41,642 nt of DNA from Pseudomonadota bacterium (GTDB taxonomy: Bacteria; Pseudomonadota; Gammaproteobacteria; Acidiferrobacterales; Acidiferrobacteraceae), in contig JAJYHM010000005.1 of the NCBI GenBank assembly GCA_021784755.1, positions 1-41,642 on the forward strand, written 5' to 3'. Below, piece after piece: positions 25,944 to 34,805 of the stretch. Position numbers and translations under genes: made by a program. Below the pieces are notes generated by a model. It ran no database searches. It was given only the letters and a program-made list of their open reading frames with translations, and was not told the origin of the DNA. How positions within the stretch are numbered: position 1 is the first letter of the stretch; every line of letters begins with the position of its first letter.

Positions 25944-26051
25944 ATGTTTTGGGTTATGGGAGTGTCGTTTATCGCGGTCTATGGGCTCTTTGCGGGCCTC
26001 GTGCGCTTCTCGAGCGTGGTCATTGGGAGTCGTGAAGGGGGAAATAAGTGA
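25944..26051 (+). CDS. Small membrane protein preceding kdpF
   Basis: Protein of 35 residues with one hydrophobic helix (about 3-26) and a basic, polar C-terminus. ATG 25944 has an excellent GAGGAG ribosome site seven bases upstream, the best in the operon, and its stop overlaps the GTG of kdpF by four bases. It lies just after the sigma-54 promoter. It is not KdpF itself, which follows; it may be an extra subunit or assembly factor of the pump, or a leader cistron that sets kdpF translation. Family not recognised. Confidence 0.65.
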   Translation: MFWVMGVSFIAVYGLFAGLVRFSSVVIGSREGGNK

Positions 26052-26128
26052 CGGATCTATTGCTCGCGCTTGTCGCCGCGGTGGCAGTCTATTTGGTCTA
26101 CGCGATCTTGTACCCGGAGCGTTTCTGA
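26048..26128 (+). CDS. kdpF: Potassium-transporting ATPase subunit KdpF
   Basis: Peptide of 26 residues with a single helix (DLLLALVAAVAVYLVYAIL) and a PERF end, the size and form of KdpF, which stabilises the KdpABC complex in the inner membrane. It starts with GTG overlapping the preceding stop (GTGA) and ends three bases before the kdpA ATG. Confidence 0.8.
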   Translation: MTDLLLALVAAVAVYLVYAILYPERF

Positions 26129-26131
26129 GTG

Positions 26132-27871
26132 ATGAGTGCGAACGCGTTTTGGCAAATCGCTATTGAGCTGCTGCTGGCGGGAGCGATCAGCGTTCCTTTT
26201 GGGCGCTATCTGGCGCACGTCTTTCAGGAGCAGAAGACCCTGTTCGATCCGGTCCTCAATCCGGTCGACCGACTTATCTATCGCCTCATAGGGCGGGATG
26301 CCGTGAAGGAGGGGATGGACTGGAAGGGCTACGCGGTCCATATGCTTCTCACCAATCTCCTTATGGGTCTCTTGATCTATGTGATCCTGTCTTTTCAGGC
26401 CCATTTGCCGTGGAACCCCCTGAAATTCCCCGACGTGCAACCCTTTCTCGCTTTCAATACGGCGGCGAGCTTCGTCACGAATACCAACTGGCAGAATTAT
26501 GGCGGCGAGTCGACTCTTTCGCTTTTTAGCCAGATGGCCGCCATAACCTTTCCCATGTTTATTTCGGCGGCAACGGGCTTGGTCATGGCGATCGCGTTTT
26601 TTCGCGCACTTACCCCGAATCGTGATAAAGGCCCCATTCTCGGCAACTTCTACCACGATTTCGTGCGGGTCCTCACGCGCGTGTTTCTCCTCCCATGCCT
26701 TTTTATTACACCGATCCTGGTTTGGCAGGGATCTCCCGAGACGCTCACGGGCATGGTCACGTCGCACCTCATTCAAGGTGGCGTGCAGCACATACCCCTA
26801 GGTCCGGTGGCGGACCTCGAGGTCATAAAACATTTGGGCACGAATGGGGGCGGATTCTTCAATGCGAATTCGGCGCACCCCTTCGAGAACCCGACGCCTT
26901 TGTCGAACGTCATCGAGACCCTGCTTATGATGGTAGGCCCCATGGCACTGGTCGTGGCCTTCGGGCGCATTGTGGGGAACCCGAAGCTGGCCCGCGTGAT
27001 CTACACGGTCATGGCGTCGATGCTGGTAGTCGCGGTGTTCACGGCCGTGATTGCCGAGCAACGCGGCACGCCGCTTTTGGCCCACGCGGGCTTGATGCAG
27101 CACGCGAGCGCCGGCCAGATGGGCGGCAATATGGTCGGTAAGGAGGTGCGGTTCGGCATCACCCAGAGCGCCTTGTTCGATACGGTGAGCACCGCTTCCG
27201 CGACTGGTGCGGTCAATTCCATGCTCGACAGCTATACGCCCGCAGGTGGCATGGTGTCGCTCGTGCAAATGATGCTGAATTGCGTATTCGGCGGCCAGGG
27301 TGTCGGGATGCTCAATTTCCTGATGTACGGCATTTTTGCTGTTTTCATTGCCGGCCTCATGGTAGGGCGCACACCGGAATTCCTCGGAAAGAAGATTGAG
27401 AAACGGGAAATCGTGCTGGCGTCTCTTGCGCTCTTGGTCCACCCCCTCATCATTTTGGTCCCGACCGCGTGGTCCTTGATGGCTCCATATGGAGTGAGCT
27501 CACTCGGGAACGCCGGATCACACGGTCTGTCCGAAGTGCTCTACGCCTTTACCTCGGCCGCCGCCAATAACGGCTCGGCCTTTGCGGGGCTAAACGGTGA
27601 CACCCCTTGGTATAATGTCGCTTTGGCCGTTGTCATTCTGGTGGGGCGCTACGCCTCGATCATTTTTATGCTGGCGCTCGGCGGCTCCTTGGCCGCGAAA
27701 CCACGCGTGCTGGAAACAGTAGGGACCTTGAAGACGGATACGGCGCTTTTCGGCGGGTTTTGGTTCGCCACCATCATAGTTGTGGGGGCGCTGACTTTCT
27801 TCCCTGGCCTCGTGTTGGGGCCCATCGCCGAATTCTATGCGCACCATGCATCGATTGGGGCGATACGATGA
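26132..27871 (+). CDS. kdpA: Potassium-transporting ATPase subunit KdpA
   Basis: Potassium-binding channel-like subunit, 579 residues, with about ten membrane helices. The four filter loops are visible in order: TNTNWQ, TNGGGFFNANSAHPFENP, SATGAVNSM and NNGSAFAGL. It selects K+ and passes it to KdpB for ATP-driven uptake. ATG 26132 was chosen; GTG 26129 directly before it is an alternative. The gene overlaps kdpB by four bases (ATGA). Confidence 0.97.
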   Translation: MSANAFWQIAIELLLAGAISVPFGRYLAHVFQEQKTLFDPVLNPVDRLIYRLIGRDAVKEGMDWKGYAVHMLLTNLLMGLLIYVILSFQAHLPWNPLKFPDVQPFLAFNTAASFVTNTNWQNYGGESTLSLFSQMAAITFPMFISAATGLVMAIAFFRALTPNRDKGPILGNFYHDFVRVLTRVFLLPCLFITPILVWQGSPETLTGMVTSHLIQGGVQHIPLGPVADLEVIKHLGTNGGGFFNANSAHPFENPTPLSNVIETLLMMVGPMALVVAFGRIVGNPKLARVIYTVMASMLVVAVFTAVIAEQRGTPLLAHAGLMQHASAGQMGGNMVGKEVRFGITQSALFDTVSTASATGAVNSMLDSYTPAGGMVSLVQMMLNCVFGGQGVGMLNFLMYGIFAVFIAGLMVGRTPEFLGKKIEKREIVLASLALLVHPLIILVPTAWSLMAPYGVSSLGNAGSHGLSEVLYAFTSAAANNGSAFAGLNGDTPWYNVALAVVILVGRYASIIFMLALGGSLAAKPRVLETVGTLKTDTALFGGFWFATIIVVGALTFFPGLVLGPIAEFYAHHASIGAIR

Positions 27872-29937
27872 GCGCGGCGGCGGCAGGCGCGCCCGGGCAT
27901 ATCGAGGGCGGGCGCAAGAGGACGCGGGAGCTCGCTGGGCAGGCGATCATCGACTCCTTCAAAAAATTCAGTCCACGGGTCCAGGTGCGCAACCCCGTCA
28001 TGTTCATCGTCTGGTTATCGATGTTCGTGACTTTGGCGTTGACCTTCGATCCGGACCTTTTCGGAAAGACGCAGGTGACTGCTGCCTATAACGGCTTTGT
28101 GACAGCCATCCTGTTCTTTACGGTATGGTTCGCGAACTTCGCCGAGGCCTTTGCGGAGGGCAGAGGCAAGGCGCAGGCCGATGCGCTGCGCCAAACCAAG
28201 ACGGACGCGACAGCACGGCGCATCGCCGACGATGGCACTCTTCAGGTGGTTGCGGCAGGCATGCTCCGTAAGGGGGATCGCGTGCGTGTCGAACGTGGCG
28301 AGATCATTCCGACGGATGGTGAGATCCTGGAAGGCATTGCGTCGGTCGATGAGTCGGCAATAACGGGGGAATCAGCTCCAGTCTTGAAGGAGCCGGGCAC
28401 GGATATGATGTCGACCGTCACCGGCGGCACGCGCATCCTTTCGGACTGGCTGGTTTTCAAGGTCTCCGCCGACCCGGGGCACACCTTCCTTGATCGCATG
28501 ATTCAGCTCGTGGAGGGTGCGCGGCGCCAAAAGACACCCAACGAGATTGCCCTGACTGTGCTGCTTGCGGTCCTGAGCCTGATATTCGTGATCGTGGTGG
28601 CTACTTTGAAGCCGCTCGCTTCTTTTCTTCATATCCATATCGATGTGGCGACCCTGATTGCGCTTCTCGTTGCGTTGATGCCTACGACCATCGGGGCACT
28701 CTTGTCCGCCATTGGCATCGCCGGCATTGATCGCGCTACGCGGTTCAATGTTTTGGCGATGTCCGGGCGGGCTGTGGAGGCGGCGGGCGACGTACAGACG
28801 CTTATCTTGGACAAGACGGGCACTATCACTATGGGCAACCGCCAGGCCACTGAGTTCGTGCCCTTGCCAGGGTACAGCGAGGACGATGTCGCAGCGGCTG
28901 CCATGGCCGCCTCCTGGTATGACTCCACTCCCGAGGGGCGGTCCATCGTGGCGCTGGCGGTGGCGCGGGGTGCCAAACGCGATCCTATTTGGGAGCAGGC
29001 GCAGGGCGTGGAATTTACCGCCGAGACCCGCATGAGCGGAACGAACCTGCCAGACGGTCGCGAGGCGCGTAAGGGTGCAGTCGCGGCGGTCGCGCGGTAC
29101 GTGCAGGAGGGCTTCAAGACCACGGCTCCGCGGGAGCTGAAGGAGGCGGCTGATCGAGTGGCAAAAAAGGGCGCGACCCCGCTCGCGCTCGCGATGGACG
29201 GGGCACTGATTGGCGTGATCGGTCTATCGGATGTCTTGAAGCCTGGTATGCGTGAGCGCTTCGCGCATATGCGCAGCCTCGGAATCAAGACAATCATGGT
29301 CACGGGCGACAACCCGATTACGGCGCGCGTGATCGCCGAACAAGCCGGCGTCGATGATTTCGTAGCTGAGGCTAAGCCCGAGGACAAGATCCGCGTCATT
29401 CGTTTGGAGCAGGGGCAGGGGCGGCTTGTGGCTATGACCGGTGACGGCACGAACGATGCGCCGGCGCTCGCTCAGGCGGATGTCGGCCTTGCCATGCACT
29501 CGGGGACGGTGGCCGCGAAGGAGGCTGCCAACATGATCGATCTGGACTCCGATCCGACCAAGCTCATCGATGTCGTGGCGATTGGTAAGCAGCTTCTCAT
29601 CACACGCGGGGCGCTTACCACCTTCTCTATCGCAAACGACGTGGCCAAATATTTTGCGATGTTGCCGGCCATGTTCATGTTGGCATTGCCAGGGGTGTCG
29701 GCGCTCAATATCATGCATCTTGCAACCCCTGAGAGCGCGGTCTTGTCGGCGCTCATATTCAACGCCGCAATCATTCCGATCTTGATCCCCCTGGCGTTGC
29801 GCGGGGTGCGTTTTCAGCCGACGACTGCCAATCACATGTTGGCGCGTAACGTTCTGTTCTACGGTTTTGGGGGCCTCATCGTGCCCTTTATTGGCATCAA
29901 GGCCATAGATCTCGTTCTAAGTCCGTTTTTGCGTTAA
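27868..29937 (+). CDS. kdpB: Potassium-transporting ATPase ATP-binding subunit KdpB
   Basis: P-type ATPase of 689 residues. It shows the TGES actuator motif, the phosphorylated Asp315 in DKTGTIT, the nucleotide-binding KGAV region, TGDNPIT and the hinge TGDGTNDAPAL. About seven membrane helices are present. It hydrolyses ATP to drive K+ through KdpA. The start ATG 27868 overlaps the kdpA stop. Confidence 0.98.
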   Translation: MSAAAAGAPGHIEGGRKRTRELAGQAIIDSFKKFSPRVQVRNPVMFIVWLSMFVTLALTFDPDLFGKTQVTAAYNGFVTAILFFTVWFANFAEAFAEGRGKAQADALRQTKTDATARRIADDGTLQVVAAGMLRKGDRVRVERGEIIPTDGEILEGIASVDESAITGESAPVLKEPGTDMMSTVTGGTRILSDWLVFKVSADPGHTFLDRMIQLVEGARRQKTPNEIALTVLLAVLSLIFVIVVATLKPLASFLHIHIDVATLIALLVALMPTTIGALLSAIGIAGIDRATRFNVLAMSGRAVEAAGDVQTLILDKTGTITMGNRQATEFVPLPGYSEDDVAAAAMAASWYDSTPEGRSIVALAVARGAKRDPIWEQAQGVEFTAETRMSGTNLPDGREARKGAVAAVARYVQEGFKTTAPRELKEAADRVAKKGATPLALAMDGALIGVIGLSDVLKPGMRERFAHMRSLGIKTIMVTGDNPITARVIAEQAGVDDFVAEAKPEDKIRVIRLEQGQGRLVAMTGDGTNDAPALAQADVGLAMHSGTVAAKEAANMIDLDSDPTKLIDVVAIGKQLLITRGALTTFSIANDVAKYFAMLPAMFMLALPGVSALNIMHLATPESAVLSALIFNAAIIPILIPLALRGVRFQPTTANHMLARNVLFYGFGGLIVPFIGIKAIDLVLSPFLR

Positions 29938-29952
29938 CCGCGAGGAGGCCGT

Positions 29953-30549
29953 CTGTCGCGTACCTTTGGGACTGCTCTACGTTTTACCCTCTTGACGTGG
30001 GTGATGTTTGGGCTCGGCTATCCCTTGCTCGAGATCGGTATCAACCAACTTACATTTCCGGGACCCGCCAACGGCAGTCTCGTGCGGCAAGACGGGCGGA
30101 TCGTGGGTTCCCGTCTGATCGAGCAGCGATTCCGGGGAGGCCGGTGGTTCCATGGAAGGCCGTCGGCCGTCCACATGGATCCGCGTTCGTCCGGCGCCTC
30201 TAATCTCGGCCCGTTGAGTCGCAGGCTTGCGCGTCATCTCGCCATGCGGCGCAATCGTCTTCTGGCCCACCACCCGACGCTTGCGGGGCAACGGTTGCCG
30301 GCGGATATGATCACGAGTTCGGGGTCCGGGCTCGACCCGGACATCACCCCCGCCAATGCCTATCTTCAGGCTCGCTGGGTCGCTCGCAAGCGCGGCCTGC
30401 CCCTAGCCTCGGTGCGCCGCCTCGTGGCGCGGCATGAACGTAGGCCCTGGCTCGGGCTGTTTGGACAGGCGCGCGTGAATGTCCTGGCGCTGAATCTGGG
30501 ACTTCAGCGACTCGCGAATCACAATCGCGATGACGGGATGGGACACTGA
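29953..30549 (+). CDS. kdpC: Potassium-transporting ATPase subunit KdpC, non-standard start
   Basis: KdpC, the periplasm-facing subunit: one N-terminal helix (TLLTWVMFGLGYPLLEIGI), FPGPANGSLV, GSRLIEQRF, TSSGSGLDPDITPANAYLQARWVA and VNVLALN, all typical. The frame has no ATG or GTG. CTG 29953 follows GAGGAGG (29942-29948) by four bases and keeps the full helix and the usual length (198 residues). TTG 29992 lacks a ribosome site and cuts into the helix. CTG initiation is therefore preferred but unproven; a sequencing error near 29950 is the other explanation. Confidence 0.85.
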   Translation: MSRTFGTALRFTLLTWVMFGLGYPLLEIGINQLTFPGPANGSLVRQDGRIVGSRLIEQRFRGGRWFHGRPSAVHMDPRSSGASNLGPLSRRLARHLAMRRNRLLAHHPTLAGQRLPADMITSSGSGLDPDITPANAYLQARWVARKRGLPLASVRRLVARHERRPWLGLFGQARVNVLALNLGLQRLANHNRDDGMGH

Positions 30550-31820
30550 GAGCCCGGGGCATTTCGACCAAGAATTGGTGGATGCCGGAATAGCCTATCC
30601 ACGCATCCCCCTCCTAGGCGAGGACCACGCGAGCGTTGCACTAGAAAGGGATCAGACGGAGAGCCTGTTTTTCTGAGTACGATAGGTTCTCGGAAATCGC
30701 TATTACTCTACAAAGCGGAGTAATATCAACGACCGATGCAGATCGGCGGCCGCTTGCGCTGTTACCCGATCTCCGCGTAAGCGCGAATCTTGCAGCGGCG
30801 GATCGGTCGTCAACGGTGCCCCGATAACGCCCGGATGCGGGAATATCAGTATTTTCGTCGCTTTGTGCGGACGGCCTTGCTGTGCGCAGGCCAATCGGGT
30901 CCCATCGATCGACAGTGCCGCCCCTTCAGGATCGAACTCACCGCCCTGGCGGCCGTGAGGGGCTGAGCGCTATGCTGAGCAAGGGCGTGTGATTCTGGAA
31001 ACTGACCTGCCAAACCTTGCGCCGCATCGCTCCACCTGCGTCATTAGGGTGGCTAGGGGATATAATCGAACCATGCTGAACCGCACGGCACCTGTTGCCT
31101 GTACCCCAACACCGCCCAAGCGGAGCGGAAGGGGTCGATCGTCGTGTCCCGAGGCATTGCAACCGTCGCGAAGCCGTGGCACCTCAAAAATCAGCTCGCG
31201 GATTTGAAGCGGCTCGGGCAGGGCGGTCTCCCGTAAGATGCGCGAGACCCAGCAAACGAGCGGCCAACAACGGGGTGTTCCGGCCTCCGCCGCTTTGCGC
31301 GATGACAGCCAACACTGGGGCAGGCCGCGTTGGGACTTTTTGCAGTAGATCTGTGCCACGCCAGCGGGTGGGATGGATCCTGGTACGGAGGGGAGCGCCG
31401 ACACCGACGATCCGGCCCACGCAACACCGTCATATGTGTTGGACAATGGCCGGACGGAAAGACCGTCCGTTCCGATCGGCAACACCTATGTCCCCGCTGC
31501 GGTGTCACCTGTGGCGGTGATGACAATGCGACCCTGGTACTATTGCGGTGGATGGAAAGGAGATTGGTCGGCAATGTGGGTATGTGGCCTACGGTTCCGG
31601 CTCTGGGGCCCGTTCGGGGTCGGGGGCAGTGCAGGACCGTGGGGCACTATGGCGGTTGCGTCGAAGCACGAAACTCGCGCCAGACGGCCGTCATGTTGGC
31701 GGGCGCAGTTTATATCGGGTGCGATTAGCAACGCGAAAGGGGGAAGCGTTTCCCTGGACGGGCCGCGAGCCCCAAAAATCCCCGCCCAAGCCAGTAAGGG
31801 CTTGAGCGGTGGGAGGTCTC
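30550..31820. other. Relic-like DNA splitting the kdp cluster
   Basis: 1271 bp between kdpC and kdpD with no intact gene. Three open pieces have protein-like composition but no good starts. A plus-strand frame ends at 30676 (contains FDQELVDAGIAYPRIPLLGE). A minus-strand frame covers 30703-30969 and is listed separately. A 36-codon plus-strand frame at 31238-31348 contains DDSQHWGRPRWDFLQ. None could be assigned. A hairpin CAAGCC/GGCTTG (31787-31804) lies just before the kdpD ribosome site. The promoter of kdpD must be here unless kdpC transcripts read through. Confidence 0.45.
30703..30969 (-). pseudogene. Unrecognised open fragment between kdpC and kdpD
   Basis: 88 codons closed by a stop at both ends, without ATG (only TTG 30894). 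The protein has ordinary composition: EFDPEGAALSIDGTRLACAQ, ATKILIFPHPGVIGAPLT and a helical end DLHRSLILLRFVE. It may be the tail of a former accessory gene inserted between kdpC and kdpD. No family assigned. Confidence 0.3.
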
Positions 31821-32987
31821 ATGGAACCGCAGAGCACTCTGTCCTCATCGGAACAGGATATTCTAAGCACGCTGAAGGAGCGCACGGCGGGCCGCCTTAA
31901 GATTTATATCGGGTCGGCGGCCGGCGTCGGGAAGACCTATCAGATGCTCCTCGAGGCGCGCAGACTACGCGACGAAGGTGTCGATGTGGTGTTGGGTTAC
32001 ATTGAGACGCATGGCCGTGTCGAGACCGCGGGGCTCGTGGGGGATCTTGAAAAAGTCCCCTTGCGGCGCATCCGTTACCAGGACAGATTTTTCGACGAAA
32101 TGAATCTGCCGGCAATCCTTGAGCGTCGGCCGCAGATCGTCATCGTCGATGAGCTTGCGCATTCTAATATTCCGGGGACCGAGCATCCAAAGCGTTATCA
32201 GGATGTGGAGGATATCCTGAAGGCCGGCATTAATGTCATTTCGGCTGTCAACATTCAGCATATCGAGAGCCTGAACCCCTATGTCGAGCGCCTAACCGGC
32301 GTCAAGGTGCGTGAGACCGTCCCGGATCGCATCCTGGCCATAGCAAGCGAGATCATCAATATCGATCTCTCGGTTGAAGACCATAGGGAGCGCCTGCGTC
32401 GCGGCAAGATCTATCCCTCCGAGAAGGTCGAAAGCGCGCTCCGCGGTTTCTTTACCCCGGAGAACCTCGCGGCCATGCGCGAAATGGCATTGCGTGAGGT
32501 GGCGAGCAAGGTCGAATATCAGACTGAGGAGCAACGGCTCTTGCGGGAGGCGGGGCCCCTGCGGCGTCCCGATCGTGTGGTCGTCTGCCTCGGACCTGAC
32601 CATGCCGCGAATGTGGCCCTACTGCGCCGCGGGGCACGGGTTGCCGGCCGTTTGAACGCGGATTGGTTCGCCGTCACGGTCGTGAGACCCGAGCTTGCGC
32701 CAGGAAAGGCCTTGAGTCCGGTCCGGAAGGAGTTTTTGAAGCTCGAGCGCCTGGCGGAGGATCTGGGGGCGCGGTTCAAGGTACTCGAATCGCAGAGCGT
32801 GCTCGACGCCCTCGTGAGTTTCGTGGAGGCCCACGGCATCACGATGGCGATCTTTGGCAAGAACCGACACGTAGGCTGGCGCCTGCGCCTATTCAAGTGG
32901 TTGACGCTCGAGTTCCTGAATCATACGGATGGGGTCGATGTTCAAATCGTCGACACCAAGGAGAGCGAGACGCAGACGCGTCACTAG
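31821..32987 (+). CDS. kdpD: Short KdpD: sensor ATP-binding plus Usp domain, no kinase
   Basis: Protein of 388 residues equal to the N-terminal cytoplasmic part of KdpD. The KdpD domain (about 20-230) has Walker A GSAAGVGKT (31-39), VDELAHSNIPGTEHPKR.QDV and VNIQHIESLN. A universal-stress-protein domain follows (about 250-375; RVVVCLGPD). The four membrane helices, GAF and kinase parts of full KdpD (about 890 residues in E. coli) are absent, and the stop is genuine: the next gene starts eight bases later in a new protein. It probably reports K+ or nucleotide state to the neighbouring kinase. ATG 31821 follows GGGAGG; GTG 31809 is a weaker option. Confidence 0.9.
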   Translation: MEPQSTLSSSEQDILSTLKERTAGRLKIYIGSAAGVGKTYQMLLEARRLRDEGVDVVLGYIETHGRVETAGLVGDLEKVPLRRIRYQDRFFDEMNLPAILERRPQIVIVDELAHSNIPGTEHPKRYQDVEDILKAGINVISAVNIQHIESLNPYVERLTGVKVRETVPDRILAIASEIINIDLSVEDHRERLRRGKIYPSEKVESALRGFFTPENLAAMREMALREVASKVEYQTEEQRLLREAGPLRRPDRVVVCLGPDHAANVALLRRGARVAGRLNADWFAVTVVRPELAPGKALSPVRKEFLKLERLAEDLGARFKVLESQSVLDALVSFVEAHGITMAIFGKNRHVGWRLRLFKWLTLEFLNHTDGVDVQIVDTKESETQTRH

Positions 32988-32995
32988 GATAATTC

Positions 32996-34801
32996 ATGCC
33001 CCGATCACTCAGTAATCGCCTCATTATCGCCATATCGGCGGTTGTTTTGTTTCTCGGCGTCTTGGGTGCCCTCCTTGTCGCCCGTGTGGGTGCACTCGGC
33101 GGTGTCACTCAGCGGATATTGAGGACCAATGCTCATGTCGCCGTCCTGATGAGCACCATGCGGGAGGCCGCTCATGCTTACGCCCTTGCGACCCCCGCGA
33201 CGGGGCGGGCGCGCATAGCGACTCGGTTCGCCGCTTCATCGCAAGGCTTCGGCGACGATACCGAAGGGTTGCATATAGGTCGTGAGCGCGCGCGTGTCTG
33301 GAGCGCATGGAAGGCCTATCGGATCCGTCCCGATGCCGCCCACCTCAAGTCCCTTGATCGTTCTCTGGATAGGCTGAGAGAGGTTACGCGCGCAGCCATA
33401 GGCGAGCGGGAGCATCGCGCGGTCAGTGCGATCAAGGACCTGACGATATTCGCATCGCTCGGGCTTGGCGCGTCGCTGCTTGCCATCCTGATACTCTCCG
33501 TGTGGATGGTGAGGCTCATTTTACGGCCCATGCGCCAGCTGGCACGCAGCATTCATGACTTGAGTCCTGCTGGCACGCACCGCGAGCTCGAGCGCTATGG
33601 GCTCGTGGAGTTCGATGATCTGACGAGAGAGTTCAATGGACTCTTGCGGAGACTTGACAAATACGATCGCGGGAATACCGAAAAGCTGGTCTATGAGAAT
33701 GCAAAGATCGATGCGCTCATAAACTCAATAGACGACGGGCTCGTTCTTTTGGATCGCCAGGGAAAGATTCTCCATGTGAACTTCATGGCCGGTATGTTGC
33801 TGCAGACCGAGCCTGGCGAGCTACTTGGTCGCAATATCAATGATCTGAACATAGCCACGCGGTTCTATATGAATCTTCGCAACGCCCTTATGTCGCTGCG
33901 TCGGGAGGATCAAGACGAGCCGCAGTATAGCCGCAACGAATTTTCGTTAACCATCCGCGGCCGGCTCCATTACTATATCCTGAAGACCGTTCCGTTCCGC
34001 GATAAGGGCCGCAGCATAATAGGGCTAATCGTCGTGTTGCAGGACGTGACGGAGTTGCGGCACGCCGAGCACCAGAGGACGCAGCTATTGGCCACGCTTT
34101 CGCATGAGCTTAAGACGCCACTTACAAGTCTCAGTCTCAGTATCGGTACCCTCTACGAGACCACCCATCAGGACAATTTTTCTGTGCAGGTCCGTCAGCT
34201 TCTGGAAATCGCCAAGGAGGAAGTGGGCCGCTTAACGATGTTAGTGGAGGATCTCCTTGACGTCTCTAGGCCGGACGCCATCCGCGCAAGTATCGATCTG
34301 AAGCCGCTGGAGCTGTGCGAATTCCTGCATCGGCAGGTTCACTCCTTTCGCCTCCAGGCTGAACTCCAGGATGTCGACATGGTAGTGCAGTGTCTCCCGG
34401 AGGTAGCCGTGAACGCCGATCCGATTAAGCTCGGCTGGGTTTTCAATAATTTGCTCTCGAATGCGCTGCGCCACACGCCCTTGCATGGCCAGATTACAGT
34501 GACGGTGTCCAAGCCGAGCGATGATGAGGTCCTGATGGAGGTGGCTGACACCGGACGTGGGATCCCGCCCGAGGAGTTGCCGAGCATATTCGAATGGTTT
34601 ACGCAAGGGACCGGGGAGCACCAAGGATCCGCAGGTATGGGGCTCGCAATCGTTCGCGAGATGGTGGAGGCGCATGGTGGGCGCATAACAGTGGCGTCCA
34701 AGGTGAACGAGGGGACCGTGTTTCGCATCAGCCTTCCAAGATACATGACGGCCGCCGACCTGCCATTGCAGCCCGTCGTGTCGCCACCGACGCAAGGGTG
34801 A
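32996..34801 (+). CDS. HAMP-PAS sensor histidine kinase, KdpD partner
   Basis: Membrane kinase of 601 residues. Helices lie at about 8-30 and 147-175 with a periplasmic helical segment between, then HAMP (about 175-230), PAS (about 235-355), HisKA with His370 in LSHELKTPL, and an ATPase domain (NNLLSNALRHT, DTGRGIP, GMGLAIVREM). The layout resembles KinB, the kinase of the NtrC-family regulator AlgB. Its place between short kdpD and an NtrC-type regulator suggests it supplies the kinase function missing from that KdpD. ATG 32996 is preceded by GGAT. Confidence 0.88.
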   Translation: MPRSLSNRLIIAISAVVLFLGVLGALLVARVGALGGVTQRILRTNAHVAVLMSTMREAAHAYALATPATGRARIATRFAASSQGFGDDTEGLHIGRERARVWSAWKAYRIRPDAAHLKSLDRSLDRLREVTRAAIGEREHRAVSAIKDLTIFASLGLGASLLAILILSVWMVRLILRPMRQLARSIHDLSPAGTHRELERYGLVEFDDLTREFNGLLRRLDKYDRGNTEKLVYENAKIDALINSIDDGLVLLDRQGKILHVNFMAGMLLQTEPGELLGRNINDLNIATRFYMNLRNALMSLRREDQDEPQYSRNEFSLTIRGRLHYYILKTVPFRDKGRSIIGLIVVLQDVTELRHAEHQRTQLLATLSHELKTPLTSLSLSIGTLYETTHQDNFSVQVRQLLEIAKEEVGRLTMLVEDLLDVSRPDAIRASIDLKPLELCEFLHRQVHSFRLQAELQDVDMVVQCLPEVAVNADPIKLGWVFNNLLSNALRHTPLHGQITVTVSKPSDDEVLMEVADTGRGIPPEELPSIFEWFTQGTGEHQGSAGMGLAIVREMVEAHGGRITVASKVNEGTVFRISLPRYMTAADLPLQPVVSPPTQG

Positions 34802-34805
34802 CTGG

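Noticed and set aside
25586-26035. 149-codon plus-strand frame covering the kdp leader
   Set aside because: The translation is rich in Gly, Arg and Ser without family features, it would start inside the sigma-54 promoter, and it overlaps the better supported small membrane gene.
26057-26791. Long minus-strand frames opposite kdpA and kdpB
   Set aside because: Typical mirror frames of a GC-rich gene; highly charged, no ribosome site, opposite to clearly real genes.
30970-31485. 171-codon minus-strand frame between kdpC and kdpD
   Set aside because: Translation looks random, no recognisable motif and no ribosome site.
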